Positions 15,277 through 23,898 of a stretch of DNA of 26,282 nucleotides are shown here, piece by piece. The position numbers were made by a program, and so were the translations under genes. Each line of letters begins with the position of its first letter. Positions within the stretch are counted from its first letter, which is position 1. This stretch comes from Proteobacteria bacterium UBA4656 (GTDB lineage: Bacteria; Pseudomonadota; Gammaproteobacteria; Xanthomonadales; Ahniellaceae), in contig DHLY01000003.1 of the NCBI GenBank assembly GCA_002405525.1, positions 26,467 through 52,748 of the forward strand. The letters run 5' to 3'. The notes beneath the pieces are model-generated. The model worked only from the letters and a program-made list of their open reading frames with translations. It searched no databases and was not told where the DNA came from.

Positions 15277-16272
15277 GTGGACATCGCCTCCCCGCCCGCC
15301 CTCGAACCGGCCTGGATCGTCACCGACGGCGCGGCCGGCAACCTGCGCCCGGCGCAGGCGCTGGCCGCCGCCCTGAGCGTGGCCGCGCGCGAATGGATCG
15401 TGCGGCCGCGCGCGCCCTGGGGCTGGCTGGCGCCGCACCTGCGCGCCGGCGCCGCCCGCGCGATGCCGGACGCGCTGCGCGCCGCGGCGGGTGCATCGCG
15501 CCCCGCACTGGTGATCGGCTGCGGGCGGCGCGCGGCACTGGCCACCGCCTGGCTGCGCGCCGCGCACGGCGTCTTCGCGGTGCAGATCCTCGACCCGCGC
15601 GCCGATCCGCGGCACTGGGACGTGGTCGTCGCGCCGGCGCACGACGGCCTGCGCGGCGCCAACGTGCTGACCGTCACCGGCAGCCTGCACGGCATCACGC
15701 CCGCCGTGCTGGCCGCAGCCGCCGTGCGCCATGCCCACCTCGCGCGCATCCCCGCGCCGCGCACCGCGGTGCTGGTCGGCGGCCCCAGCCGCGCGCTGCG
15801 CATGGACCGGCGCGACATCGATGCCTTGTGCGACCACCTCGCCGCCTGGCATGCGCGCGACGGCGGCGGGCTGCTGGTCACCACCTCGCGCCGCACGCCG
15901 CCGGCGCTGGCCGCACGCCTGCGCGAGCGGCTGTCGGCGCTGCCGGCGCGGGTCTGGACCGGCGAAGCGGACGGTGCGAATCCCTACCTCGGCATGCTGG
16001 CCCACGCGCAGCGGCTGGTGGTGACCGCGGATTCGGCGAACCTGCTCGCCGAGGCCTGCGCGACCGGCAATCCGGTGTTCGTGCACGCCCCGCGGCCACC
16101 GCGCGGGCGCATCGCGCGGCTGCACCACGATCTCGCCGTCGCCGGCCGCATCCGATCCTTGTGCGACGCGCCGTCGACCTGGGACGTTCCCCCGGCGCCG
16201 GACGAGGCGCTGGCGATCGCCGCGCAACTGCGCCGCCGCTTCGACTCCGCGCGACCCGCGCCCGCCGCCTGA
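15277..16272 (+). CDS. ELM1-family (mitochondrial fission ELM1-like) protein
   Basis: This 331-residue protein of the ELM1/DUF1022 family has a GT-B glycosyltransferase-like fold, but bacterial members have no established substrate. The opening '[23 protein letters not shown]' and '[21 protein letters not shown]' (about 16018-16083) are family hallmarks. The latter is the segment that would bind a nucleotide sugar. No signal peptide is present, so it should be cytoplasmic or peripheral. I chose GTG 15277 because CATAAT precedes it and the homology begins there; longer frames upstream are shadow. It is convergent with glnE, with 19 bp between the stops. Confidence 0.9.
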   Translation: MDIASPPALEPAWIVTDGAAGNLRPAQALAAALSVAAREWIVRPRAPWGWLAPHLRAGAARAMPDALRAAAGASRPALVIGCGRRAALATAWLRAAHGVFAVQILDPRADPRHWDVVVAPAHDGLRGANVLTVTGSLHGITPAVLAAAAVRHAHLARIPAPRTAVLVGGPSRALRMDRRDIDALCDHLAAWHARDGGGLLVTTSRRTPPALAARLRERLSALPARVWTGEADGANPYLGMLAHAQRLVVTADSANLLAEACATGNPVFVHAPRPPRGRIARLHHDLAVAGRIRSLCDAPSTWDVPPAPDEALAIAAQLRRRFDSARPAPAA

Positions 16273-16291
16273 CCACCGAGCGCGTGCCGCT

Positions 16292-19105
16292 TCAGCCGGC
16301 GGCTCCAGCGCCGAACCGCGCCGCCCACGCCGCGGCAATGGTCGCCGCCGCCGCTGCGACCGGGTCGCGCGGCGTCAGCCGCGGCTGACCGTCGAGCGTG
16401 CAGTCGAGGCCGCGCTCCAGCAATACCGCATGCGCGCCGCGCAGGTCGACCACGGCTGCAGCGTCGAGGACGCCCGCGGCCACGAGCGCATCCAGCAAAG
16501 CCAGCGTGGCGGTCGCGCCTGCCAGGGCGGGCGCGGTCGCCGCGTGCGCCAGCACTTCGCGCTGGACGATGAATTCGAGGTCCACCGTGCCACCGCGACC
16601 TTGCTTGAGGTCGAACCGCGCCGCGTCGGAGCGGTCCAGTTCGGCGCGCCAGCGTTCTCGCATCCGCACCACGTCGGCGGCCAACGCGCCGTGGTCGCGG
16701 CTGCGACGCAGAACGCCGGCCCGCCCGGCTTCGAAGGCCGCGCTCAACGCAGGATCACCGGCCACCGCGCGCGCGCGCACCAGGGCCTGATGCTCCCAGG
16801 TCCATGCGCGCTCGCGCTGATAGTCGAGGAATCCGTCGAGGCTGACCACCAGCAGACCCTTGGCGCCGTCGGGGCGCAGCCGGGTATCCACCGCGTACAG
16901 CGCGCCGGCGCGCATCGGCGTGGTCAGCCAGTGCACCGCGCGCTGCGCCACACGCGCGAACCAGCGCGGACCCTCCAGCGGCCGCGCGCCGCGGCTGGAC
17001 CGCGCGGCCAGCGCGCCGTCGTAGACGAACACCAGGTCGAGGTCGGAGCCGAAGCCGAGCTCGCGCCCGCCGAGGCTGCCGTAGCCGAGCACCGCGAAGC
17101 CGCAGCCGGCGCCCTCGTCGGCCAGCGGCCCGTGCGCGCGCGCGGTGTCCGCCAGCGCCATCGCCGTCAACGCCGCCACCGTGGCCTCGGCGATGCCGGC
17201 CAGCCGCGCGGCGAGTTCGACCGCCGGCAGCCGCCGTGCCAGCCACGCCAGCGCGAGGCGGAACAATGCGCTGTGGCGGACCTCGTGCACACGCTCCAGC
17301 GCCGCCTCGACGTCGGCGCCGGCGGTGGCGACCGCGGCATCCAGCGCGGCGCGGACGCCGGCCTCGTCGGGCAGCGGGCCGGCGACGCGCGCATCGAGCA
17401 GGTCGTCGAGCAGCAGGGGGTGGGCGACCACGCGCTCGGCCAGCCAAGCGCTGCGGGCGACGGTCTCCACCAGCCGGTCGCGTGCGGCGGGCAGTTCGTC
17501 GAGCAGGGCGAGGTAGGTCGCCCGTCCGGCCACCGCGGTGAGCAGGCGCAGCACGCGAGCCAGGGCCTCGTCGGGCCGGGCGCGGGACGCGCAGACGGCG
17601 AGGAAAGCCGGCACGAGGCGGTCGACCCGCGCCCGCGCCCGCGCGTCCAGCCCGCGCAGCGCTGCGCCGGCGGCGTAGGCCCGCAGCGCCTCCGCGGCCG
17701 CGGCGCCGAACGGCGGCGGCAGCACCGGCTCGCGCGCATCGAAGCCCGCCCAGGCGGCGGCCCAGTCGGACCCGCCGGCCGCCGGCGCCCCGGCGCCTGC
17801 GCCGGGCGAGAGCAGCTCGGCGAACGCGCCCGCGACCCGGTCACGCCGCGCCGCCAGCGCCGCCTCGAACCCGGCCCAGCCGTCGAAACCAAGGCCGCGC
17901 GCCAACGCCGCGCGTTCCCCGGCGTCGTCGGGCAACTGGTGCACCTGCGCGTCGTGGCGCATCTGCAGGCGGTTCTCGACCCGGCGCAGGAAGTCGTAGG
18001 CCTCGCGCAGCCGTTCGGCGATATCGCCCGGCGCATGGCCCGCGGCCACCGCGGCCTCGACCGCAGCGTAGTACGACGGCGTGCGCAGCGCCGGTTCGCG
18101 GCCTCCGCGCACCAGTTGCACCAGTTGCACCATGAATTCCAGTTCGCGGATCCCGCCGGGACCGAGCTTGACGTGCTGCGCGAGGTCGCGGCGCGCCACC
18201 TCGGCGTCGATCAGGCGCTTCATCTCGCGCAGGCCGTCGATGGCGGTAAAGTCGAGGTAGCGCCGGTAGACGAAGGGCGACAGCAGGGCCAGCAGACGCT
18301 GTCCGCCCGCGACGTCGCCGGCCACCGCGCGCGCCTTGATCCAGGCGTAGCGCTCCCAGTCGCGTCCTTCGCGCTGGTAGTACTGCTCCATCGCCGCGAA
18401 CGACAGCGCCATCCGGCCGACCGACCCGAACGGCCGCAGGCGCAGGTCCACGCGGTAGGCGAAGCCGTCGGCCGTCACCTCGCCGAGCAGCTGCGCCAGG
18501 CGCTGGCCGAGCCGCGCGTAGAAGTCCTCGAAGTCGAGCGCGCGGCCGCCGGTGCAGGTGCCCGGTTCGGCGTAGGCGAACACCAGATCGATGTCGGAGG
18601 AGAAGTTCAGTTCGCCGCCGCCGAGCTTGCCCATGCCGACCACCAACAGCCGCTGCACCGACCCGTCGGCGAGGCGCGGCACGCCGTGGCGCGCGTGGAA
18701 GGCGGGTTCGAGGTGTCGCAGCGCCTGCTCGATGCAGGTCTCGGCCAGCGCGGTGGCGCCCTCGATGGTGGCGCGCACCGGGTCGACGCCGAGCACGTCG
18801 CGCACCACCAGGCGCGCGCTCTCGGCGCGGCGGAAGCGACGCAGCGCGCGCATCGCGGCAACATCGTCGGGAGCGGGCCAGACCGGCGGCGCCCAGCGCG
18901 CCGCCGGGGGCGTCACGTCGTGCAGCCATTCGCCGGTGGCCGCATCGGCCAGCTCAGGCTGCGCGCACAGGACCTCGGACACGAAGGGGCTGGCGTCGAA
19001 CACGCGGCCGAGCGCCTCGCGCGCCGCGCCACCGACCGGCGGCAGCGCGCCGTCGGCGCGCGCGGCGTCGAGGCGTTCAAGGGCGATGCGGACCGCGGCG
19101 TCCAT
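16292..19105 (-). CDS. glnE: Glutamine synthetase adenylyltransferase/adenylyl-removing enzyme
   Basis: This 937-residue protein modifies glutamine synthetase in response to nitrogen status through PII. It has two nucleotidyltransferase domains. The first (removase) has GMGKLGGGELNFSSDIDL (157-174), and the second (transferase) has GYGSLGGRELGFGSDLDL (about 673-690); the two metal-binding Asp residues are present in both. Ser replaces the usual Lys in the second GxGKLGG motif, which may or may not matter. The length is typical for the family (~940). ATG at 19105 starts the homology; the frame to 19294 has no support. No clear Shine-Dalgarno is visible. It is convergent with the ELM1 gene (19 bp), and a terminator lies 50 bp upstream (19155-19192). 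A 933-residue frame on the + strand is antisense shadow. Confidence 0.97.
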   Translation of the reverse strand: MDAAVRIALERLDAARADGALPPVGGAAREALGRVFDASPFVSEVLCAQPELADAATGEWLHDVTPPAARWAPPVWPAPDDVAAMRALRRFRRAESARLVVRDVLGVDPVRATIEGATALAETCIEQALRHLEPAFHARHGVPRLADGSVQRLLVVGMGKLGGGELNFSSDIDLVFAYAEPGTCTGGRALDFEDFYARLGQRLAQLLGEVTADGFAYRVDLRLRPFGSVGRMALSFAAMEQYYQREGRDWERYAWIKARAVAGDVAGGQRLLALLSPFVYRRYLDFTAIDGLREMKRLIDAEVARRDLAQHVKLGPGGIRELEFMVQLVQLVRGGREPALRTPSYYAAVEAAVAAGHAPGDIAERLREAYDFLRRVENRLQMRHDAQVHQLPDDAGERAALARGLGFDGWAGFEAALAARRDRVAGAFAELLSPGAGAGAPAAGGSDWAAAWAGFDAREPVLPPPFGAAAAEALRAYAAGAALRGLDARARARVDRLVPAFLAVCASRARPDEALARVLRLLTAVAGRATYLALLDELPAARDRLVETVARSAWLAERVVAHPLLLDDLLDARVAGPLPDEAGVRAALDAAVATAGADVEAALERVHEVRHSALFRLALAWLARRLPAVELAARLAGIAEATVAALTAMALADTARAHGPLADEGAGCGFAVLGYGSLGGRELGFGSDLDLVFVYDGALAARSSRGARPLEGPRWFARVAQRAVHWLTTPMRAGALYAVDTRLRPDGAKGLLVVSLDGFLDYQRERAWTWEHQALVRARAVAGDPALSAAFEAGRAGVLRRSRDHGALAADVVRMRERWRAELDRSDAARFDLKQGRGGTVDLEFIVQREVLAHAATAPALAGATATLALLDALVAAGVLDAAAVVDLRGAHAVLLERGLDCTLDGQPRLTPRDPVAAAAATIAAAWAARFGAGAAG

Positions 19106-19154
19106 CGGCGCAGTGTCGCAGCCGACGGGCCCGGCGCGCCACGCGGCGGGCCGG

Positions 19155-19192
19155 AAAAAAGAAACCCGCGGCGCTGGCGCGTCGCGGGTTTC
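19155..19192 (-). terminator. Intrinsic terminator upstream of glnE
   Basis: GAAACCCGCG (19161-19170) and CGCGGGTTTC (19183-19192) form a perfect 10-bp stem with a 12-base GC-rich loop. On the minus strand the hairpin is followed by TTTTTT (19160-19155). It would end a minus-strand transcript coming from the carboxypeptidase side, or act as an attenuator if the glnE promoter lies further upstream. Confidence 0.85.
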
Positions 19193-19578
19193 CTCCCTCC
19201 CCACCGGCCGTTCGGCGGCAGGCGGACGTAGTCTATTCGGGCGCGTGGAAATGCCACGCCGCAGTGCAGCAGGTGGCGCGATGGGCGCCGGCACGCGGGT
19301 GCCCGTCGCGCGGGCCGGCCCGGAGGCATTCGCGCCGTGCTGGCGGACGCGTACGAGCGTGCGCGGACCCGCGCCGGCGGATCGCGGTGGGGCGAACGCC
19401 GCAATGCTGCGGCAGAGGGGGCCTCAGCACAGGTGAGAAAGACCGCATCCTGTGGACTTCTCCAGTCGCGACTCCGGCACCGGCCCGGACTCGCTCCCGC
19501 GAATCATGCCCTGGCGTGCATGATCCGCGCACAGGCCGTTCACGGCCTGCCTGAGAGCCTGATTTTCATCTCAGCCGC
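19193..19578. other. 386-bp gap without a gene
   Basis: There is no credible coding frame here; the small ORFs lack ribosome sites and homology. It holds inverted repeats ATCATGC/GCATGAT (about 19503-19524), CAGGCCG/CGGCCTG (19532-19549) and CTGAGA/TCTCAG (about 19551-19574). The last two lie just after the carboxypeptidase stop and may shape its 3' UTR. The glnE promoter and/or a small RNA ending at the 19155-19192 terminator could be here, but none is recognised. Confidence 0.5.
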
Positions 19579-21276
19579 TCACGGCGGCCCGGGCTCGAAG
19601 CCGTCGGCGAACACGCCACCCTGCAGGGAAACGAACACCGCCGAAACCGGCCCGCGGTTGCCGGCCGCGTCGATCGCCTGCAGGTACACGAGTTGCCGTC
19701 CGACGGCGAGTTGCGCGGCGCCGAGGGTGAACGACACGGATTCCTGGCTCGAATCAAAACTCCCATCGACCGCCGCCATGCTGCCGATCGCGACGGCGCC
19801 GGGTGTCCAGGGCGGCTGCAGGAAGACTTCCACGCCCTGCACGGCCTGTGTCGGTTCAGCCCCGGTGCCGGGCCCGAAGCGGGCGTCGCTGGCGGTCGCG
19901 GTCAATTGCGTGCTGCCGCCCGGCGAAAGATCCGTCGGCGAAGCCGCCGCCGCGACCAGTTCCGGCCCCGCCGGCAGGCGGAAGGGCGCGCGCACGATCC
20001 GCGCGGCGAAGCGGAACGACGCCAGCGTGCCGGGCGCGATCTGCGCCTCATAGGTCGTGCATGCGGGCCAGAAGTCGCTGCCACCGAGTTCCATGGTGAA
20101 CGCCGGCACCCCGAGCGTGCCGAAGGTGTAGTCGTCGGACGCGCCGCCGATCGCACCGGTGAAGGCACCCTGGATCGCCTGGTAGCCGTTGTAGAACTCG
20201 AGCTTCCGCGCCAACGTCTGCATCCGGGTGCCGTTGGGCGCGGTCGACGTCACGTCGCCCCAGGGAAACCAGTTGCCCGCGCCGTTGCTGTGGACGTCGA
20301 CGTAGAAGCCGGTGGCGTCCAGCGACACCGGCGTCACGCGATCGCTGAGCGAGGTCTCGGCCCGCTGGTCGGGGAAGATGTTGCGCAGCCAGGCCGTGAT
20401 CGACTGTGTCTCGGGCTCGCTCAGGCTGGAAGGGCCGTGGAAGTTCGACGCGCACGGTTCCCCTGAGCTGCCGGGGCCGGCGAAGTTCCACGCGTAGTTG
20501 CGGTTGAGGTCCACGCCCAGGCTGGTGCCGCCGGCGGCGCAGAATCCCTCGTTGCGGTTCTTGCGCTGCAATCGCGTGGCCGCCGTCTCGGCCACCTTGC
20601 GGCCATCGGGGTTGGCCACCGGCAGCAGGTGGATGTCGTGGTGATCGATGATCCAGGTCGCGTCCGCGTCGGTGCCGTAGCCGGCGAGCATCTGTTCGCC
20701 GAAGCGCAGCACGGTTTCGGCGGTCACGTACTCGCGCGCGTGCAACGCCCCCTGCAGGAACAGCACCGGCTTCGGGCCGGGGATCGCGCGATTGGTGATG
20801 CGCAGCACGCGGATGTCCCAGCCGCCGGGCAGGTTCTGCTGCTTGCGCCACGAATCGCCGATGTCGATCCACTCCGCCAGCGTGGGCCGCGTGGCAACCA
20901 GGGCCTCGGCCGCGGCGAAGGTCTCCTCCACCGTGCGGTAGCAGGTGTAACCAGGTATCCCGGTGATCTGTCCCACGGCCTTGGCCGGCGGCGAGCGCAG
21001 GGCGCCGGTGAGCTCCGCGTCCAGCCGCACCTCGAAGCCTTCGCGCTGCATGCGCTGCCACTCGAAGGCATTGTCGACCTCGATCAGCACCTCGCGCGAC
21101 TCGCGGTCGACCCGCCAGGGCGCTGCACGGCGCATCAGCAAGGCGAGGCTGCGGTCGTCCTTGAAAGTGGCCCGCACCACCCAGGGCCCGCTGCCGGCGG
21201 GCGGCGCTTCGGCGCATTCCGCCACCGGTGCCAAGGCGAGTAGCAGGGCCGCGAGAGCAAGGCTGATCGGACGCAT
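19579..21276 (-). CDS. Exported M14 zinc carboxypeptidase with FEP tail
   Basis: This is 565 residues. It has a signal peptide (1-22), a propeptide-like region (about 25-100) and then an M14 (carboxypeptidase A type) domain. The zinc ligands are visible as HARE (H179, E182) and H329 in 'VDVHSNG'. The catalytic Glu is E396 in 'FTMELGG', and the substrate-binding motif is DLNRN (256-260). All are present, so it should be active outside the cell or in the periplasm. A beta-sandwich-like segment follows (about 435-550) and the protein ends in FADGFEPGPP. ATG at 21276 has GGGGGAA upstream. It is divergent from a second M14 gene with 177 bp between them, and the two share order and motifs from the propeptide to the catalytic Glu, so they are paralogues. 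Confidence 0.93.
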   Translation of the reverse strand: MRPISLALAALLLALAPVAECAEAPPAGSGPWVVRATFKDDRSLALLMRRAAPWRVDRESREVLIEVDNAFEWQRMQREGFEVRLDAELTGALRSPPAKAVGQITGIPGYTCYRTVEETFAAAEALVATRPTLAEWIDIGDSWRKQQNLPGGWDIRVLRITNRAIPGPKPVLFLQGALHAREYVTAETVLRFGEQMLAGYGTDADATWIIDHHDIHLLPVANPDGRKVAETAATRLQRKNRNEGFCAAGGTSLGVDLNRNYAWNFAGPGSSGEPCASNFHGPSSLSEPETQSITAWLRNIFPDQRAETSLSDRVTPVSLDATGFYVDVHSNGAGNWFPWGDVTSTAPNGTRMQTLARKLEFYNGYQAIQGAFTGAIGGASDDYTFGTLGVPAFTMELGGSDFWPACTTYEAQIAPGTLASFRFAARIVRAPFRLPAGPELVAAAASPTDLSPGGSTQLTATASDARFGPGTGAEPTQAVQGVEVFLQPPWTPGAVAIGSMAAVDGSFDSSQESVSFTLGAAQLAVGRQLVYLQAIDAAGNRGPVSAVFVSLQGGVFADGFEPGPP

Positions 21277-21302
21277 GGCATTCCCCCGCGACAAAGCGCG
21301 GC

Positions 21303-21308
21303 AGCATA
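21303..21308 (-). promoter_or_regulatory. Possible -10 hexamer for the minus-strand M14 gene
   Basis: TATGCT on the minus strand lies 27 bases before the ATG at 21276 (4 of 6 to TATAAT). No good -35 is seen, so this is weak. Confidence 0.25.
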
Positions 21309-21453
21309 GCGGCACGGGTGCCGCGCAGGCACTGGCGGGTGGCTGCGCATGCTCCACAGCCGTTCGGGCGGAACCGGGCAGACGCCGGAACCAAGCGGTG
21401 GCGCGTCGCTTGCCCCGTGGCACACTGCGCTGCCTGCCGACCCCGAAAAGCGC

Positions 21454-23865
21454 ATGCGCCTGACCCTGCACCTCGCCATGGCAATCGCCCTGCTGCCGCA
21501 GGCCGCGGCCGCGCAGGAGTCGGCGCCCCGCACCGAAGTCCTGCGCGTCGAGACCCGCGACCCGGCCGTGATCCAGGACCTTGCGTCCCGCCACACGCAT
21601 CTCATCGTCGACACCGTCAAGGGCCTGGTGGTGGTGGAAGCCGATCCGATGGAGCGCGCGGTCCTCAAGGCTGCCGGCCTGCGCTGGCAGGTCGACGACG
21701 ACGCCAGCGCGGCGATCAACCGGCCGCTGCGGCGGCTGCCCGGCCATGCCAAGGGCATTCCCGGCTATCCGTGCTACCGCACGGTGGCGGAGGCGAAGTC
21801 GCGCCTGGACCAGTTGGCGGCGCAGTACCCCACGCTGGCGAGCGTGGTCGACATCGGCGACACCTGGGAGAAGACCGCCGCGCAGCCCGGCGGCGGCGAG
21901 GACCTGCGCGTGCTGCGCCTGACCAACCTCGCGCTGACCGGAGACAAGCCGCGGCTGTTCATCATGACGTCGGTGCATGCGCGCGAGTACACGCCGGCCG
22001 AAGTCGGACTGCGCTTCGGCGAATGGCTGCTTGCCAACCACGGCAGCGATCCCGAGGCGACCGCGATCCTCGACCGGCACGAGGTCCACCTGCTGGTGCA
22101 CGCCAACCCCGACGGCCGCAAGAGAGCGGAAACGGCGCTGTCATGGCGCAAGAACACCAATACCTCGTACTGCGGCGCGACCAGCACCATGCGCGGCGCG
22201 GACCTCAACCGCAACTGGCCCTTCAAGTGGGGCCAGGCGGTGGGCGGCGGCGGCTCCAGCACCAATCCGTGCGCGGATACCTATCGGGGCCCGTCGGCAT
22301 CGTCGGAACCGGAGACCGCGACCATCGTGGCCTATGTGCGCTCGCTCTATCCCGACCGCCGGGGGCCACTCGACACCGATGCGGCCGACCTCGACACCGA
22401 CGGACTGTTCTTCGACATCCACTCGTACTCGCAGCTCGTCCTCTGGCCCTGGGGCTGGACCACGGCGGGTGCGGGTCCGGCGCCGAACGCCGCACCGCTG
22501 GAGGCACTCGGGCGGCGGTTCGCCTGGCACACCGGCTACACCCCCCAGCAGTCCAACGAGCTGTACGTCACCGACGGCACGACCAACGACACGGTCTATG
22601 GCGAACTCGGGGTGCCGGCCTACGCCTTTGAACTCGGCACCGCCTTCTTCCAGGACTGCGCGCTGTTCGAGAACACCATCTGGCCGGACAATCTCCGCGC
22701 CCTTCGCTTTGCCGCGCGCACGCTGCACCGCCCGTATCGCGTGGCTGCCGGTCCCGACGCGCGCGCCGTGGTCACCGACCCCGACCTGCCGATCGAAAGC
22801 GAGCCGGTGGTGTTGTCCGCGGTGCTGGACGATACGCGCTACTCCAACGCGAACGGCGGCAGCCAGGCCGCGCAGGCGATCGCCGGCGCCACGGCCTGGG
22901 TCGGCGCTCCCCCGTGGTCGACGGCAAGCGGCCAACCCCTGCCGATGACCGCCGCCGACGGCGCGTTCAACGCGACCGTGGAAACGGTGCGCGCGACACT
23001 CGCCACACCACCGGCCGGGCGCACGCTGGCCTGGGTGCGGGGACGCGATGCGGCCGGCAACGATGGCCCCTGGGCGACGGGCTGGGTGCAGGTCTACGCC
23101 GCCAGCGCGGTGGGCGAAGTCGCCGGCACGGTGCGCGCGGCGGGCAGCGGCGCACCGCTCGCTGGCGCGACGGTCGCGGCCGCAGGTTTCGCGTCGACCA
23201 GCGCGGCCAATGGCACCTATTCGCGCCGCCTCCCGGCCGGCACGCACACGATCCTGGCCAGCGCACCGGGCCACGAGAGCACATCGCTGCCCGGAACGCT
23301 CGTCGCCGGCGGTGGACAGATGGCGCGCGACATCACCCTGTTCGCGCTGTGCCGGCGCGCGGGCAGCGATGCGGAGTCCGGCGCCGGCGCGTGGACGGCC
23401 CAGGCCCCGTGGGCGATCACCGCAGCGGCGACCGCGCAGACCGGTTCGCGCGCATGGACCGAGTCCCCGGCGGGCCAGTATGCGAACAACGCCAACACCA
23501 GCCTGGTGTCGCCCACCGTCGACCTCACGAGCCATGAAAACCCGGTGTTGTCGTTCGACTCCTGGTGCGACACCGAGCCCGGTTACGACTTCGGCAACGT
23601 CGAGTACAGCACCGACGGCGGCACCAGCTGGTCGACCTTCGCCTGGCGCTGCAGCGGCGATCCCGCGCTGCGCCGCATCGCGCTCGACTTGCCACAGATC
23701 GCCGGCAGCGCGCAGGCGCGGCTGCGCTTCCGCTTCACCAGCGACGGCAGCGTGGCGCGCGACGGCTGGTACGTGGACAACATCGCGCTGGACGCGGGCG
23801 GGCCGGCCTGCCGGGCCACGCAAGGCCCGAGCGACACGCTATTCGGCAGCGGCTTCGAACCCTGA
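21454..23865 (+). CDS. Exported M14 zinc carboxypeptidase, multidomain, with FEP tail
   Basis: This is 803 residues. It has a signal peptide (1-20), a propeptide (about 25-95) and an M14 domain with zinc ligands H175, E178 (HARE) and H323 ('DIHSYSQ'), the DLNRN motif (250-254) and catalytic E393 ('FELG'). Next come a beta-rich segment, a carboxypeptidase regulatory-like (CarboxypepD_reg) domain (about 555-615) and a ~150-residue beta sandwich ('GYDFGNVEYSTDGGTSW', 'DGWYVDNIALDAG') of the kind found in secreted metallopeptidases. It ends in LFGSGFEP. ATG at 21454 is preferred because the signal peptide starts there; the frame from 21349 is not supported. The ribosome site is weak (GAAAAG). It is divergent from the first M14 gene and convergent with the M61-like gene. 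It probably degrades extracellular protein together with them. Confidence 0.93.
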   Translation: MRLTLHLAMAIALLPQAAAAQESAPRTEVLRVETRDPAVIQDLASRHTHLIVDTVKGLVVVEADPMERAVLKAAGLRWQVDDDASAAINRPLRRLPGHAKGIPGYPCYRTVAEAKSRLDQLAAQYPTLASVVDIGDTWEKTAAQPGGGEDLRVLRLTNLALTGDKPRLFIMTSVHAREYTPAEVGLRFGEWLLANHGSDPEATAILDRHEVHLLVHANPDGRKRAETALSWRKNTNTSYCGATSTMRGADLNRNWPFKWGQAVGGGGSSTNPCADTYRGPSASSEPETATIVAYVRSLYPDRRGPLDTDAADLDTDGLFFDIHSYSQLVLWPWGWTTAGAGPAPNAAPLEALGRRFAWHTGYTPQQSNELYVTDGTTNDTVYGELGVPAYAFELGTAFFQDCALFENTIWPDNLRALRFAARTLHRPYRVAAGPDARAVVTDPDLPIESEPVVLSAVLDDTRYSNANGGSQAAQAIAGATAWVGAPPWSTASGQPLPMTAADGAFNATVETVRATLATPPAGRTLAWVRGRDAAGNDGPWATGWVQVYAASAVGEVAGTVRAAGSGAPLAGATVAAAGFASTSAANGTYSRRLPAGTHTILASAPGHESTSLPGTLVAGGGQMARDITLFALCRRAGSDAESGAGAWTAQAPWAITAAATAQTGSRAWTESPAGQYANNANTSLVSPTVDLTSHENPVLSFDSWCDTEPGYDFGNVEYSTDGGTSWSTFAWRCSGDPALRRIALDLPQIAGSAQARLRFRFTSDGSVARDGWYVDNIALDAGGPACRATQGPSDTLFGSGFEP

Positions 23866-23882
23866 CCGGGGGCGTCGGTCGC

Positions 23883-23894
23883 GGCGGCGCCGCC
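23883..23894. repeat. 12-bp perfect palindrome between convergent stops
   Basis: GGCGGCGCCGCC lies in the 33-bp gap between the M14 stop (23865) and the M61-like stop (23899). No T-run follows, so termination is only possible. Confidence 0.35.
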
Positions 23895-23898
23895 AACG

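Noticed and set aside
16430..19231. 933-aa open frame on the + strand
   Set aside because: It is antisense to glnE across its whole length and has low-complexity composition.
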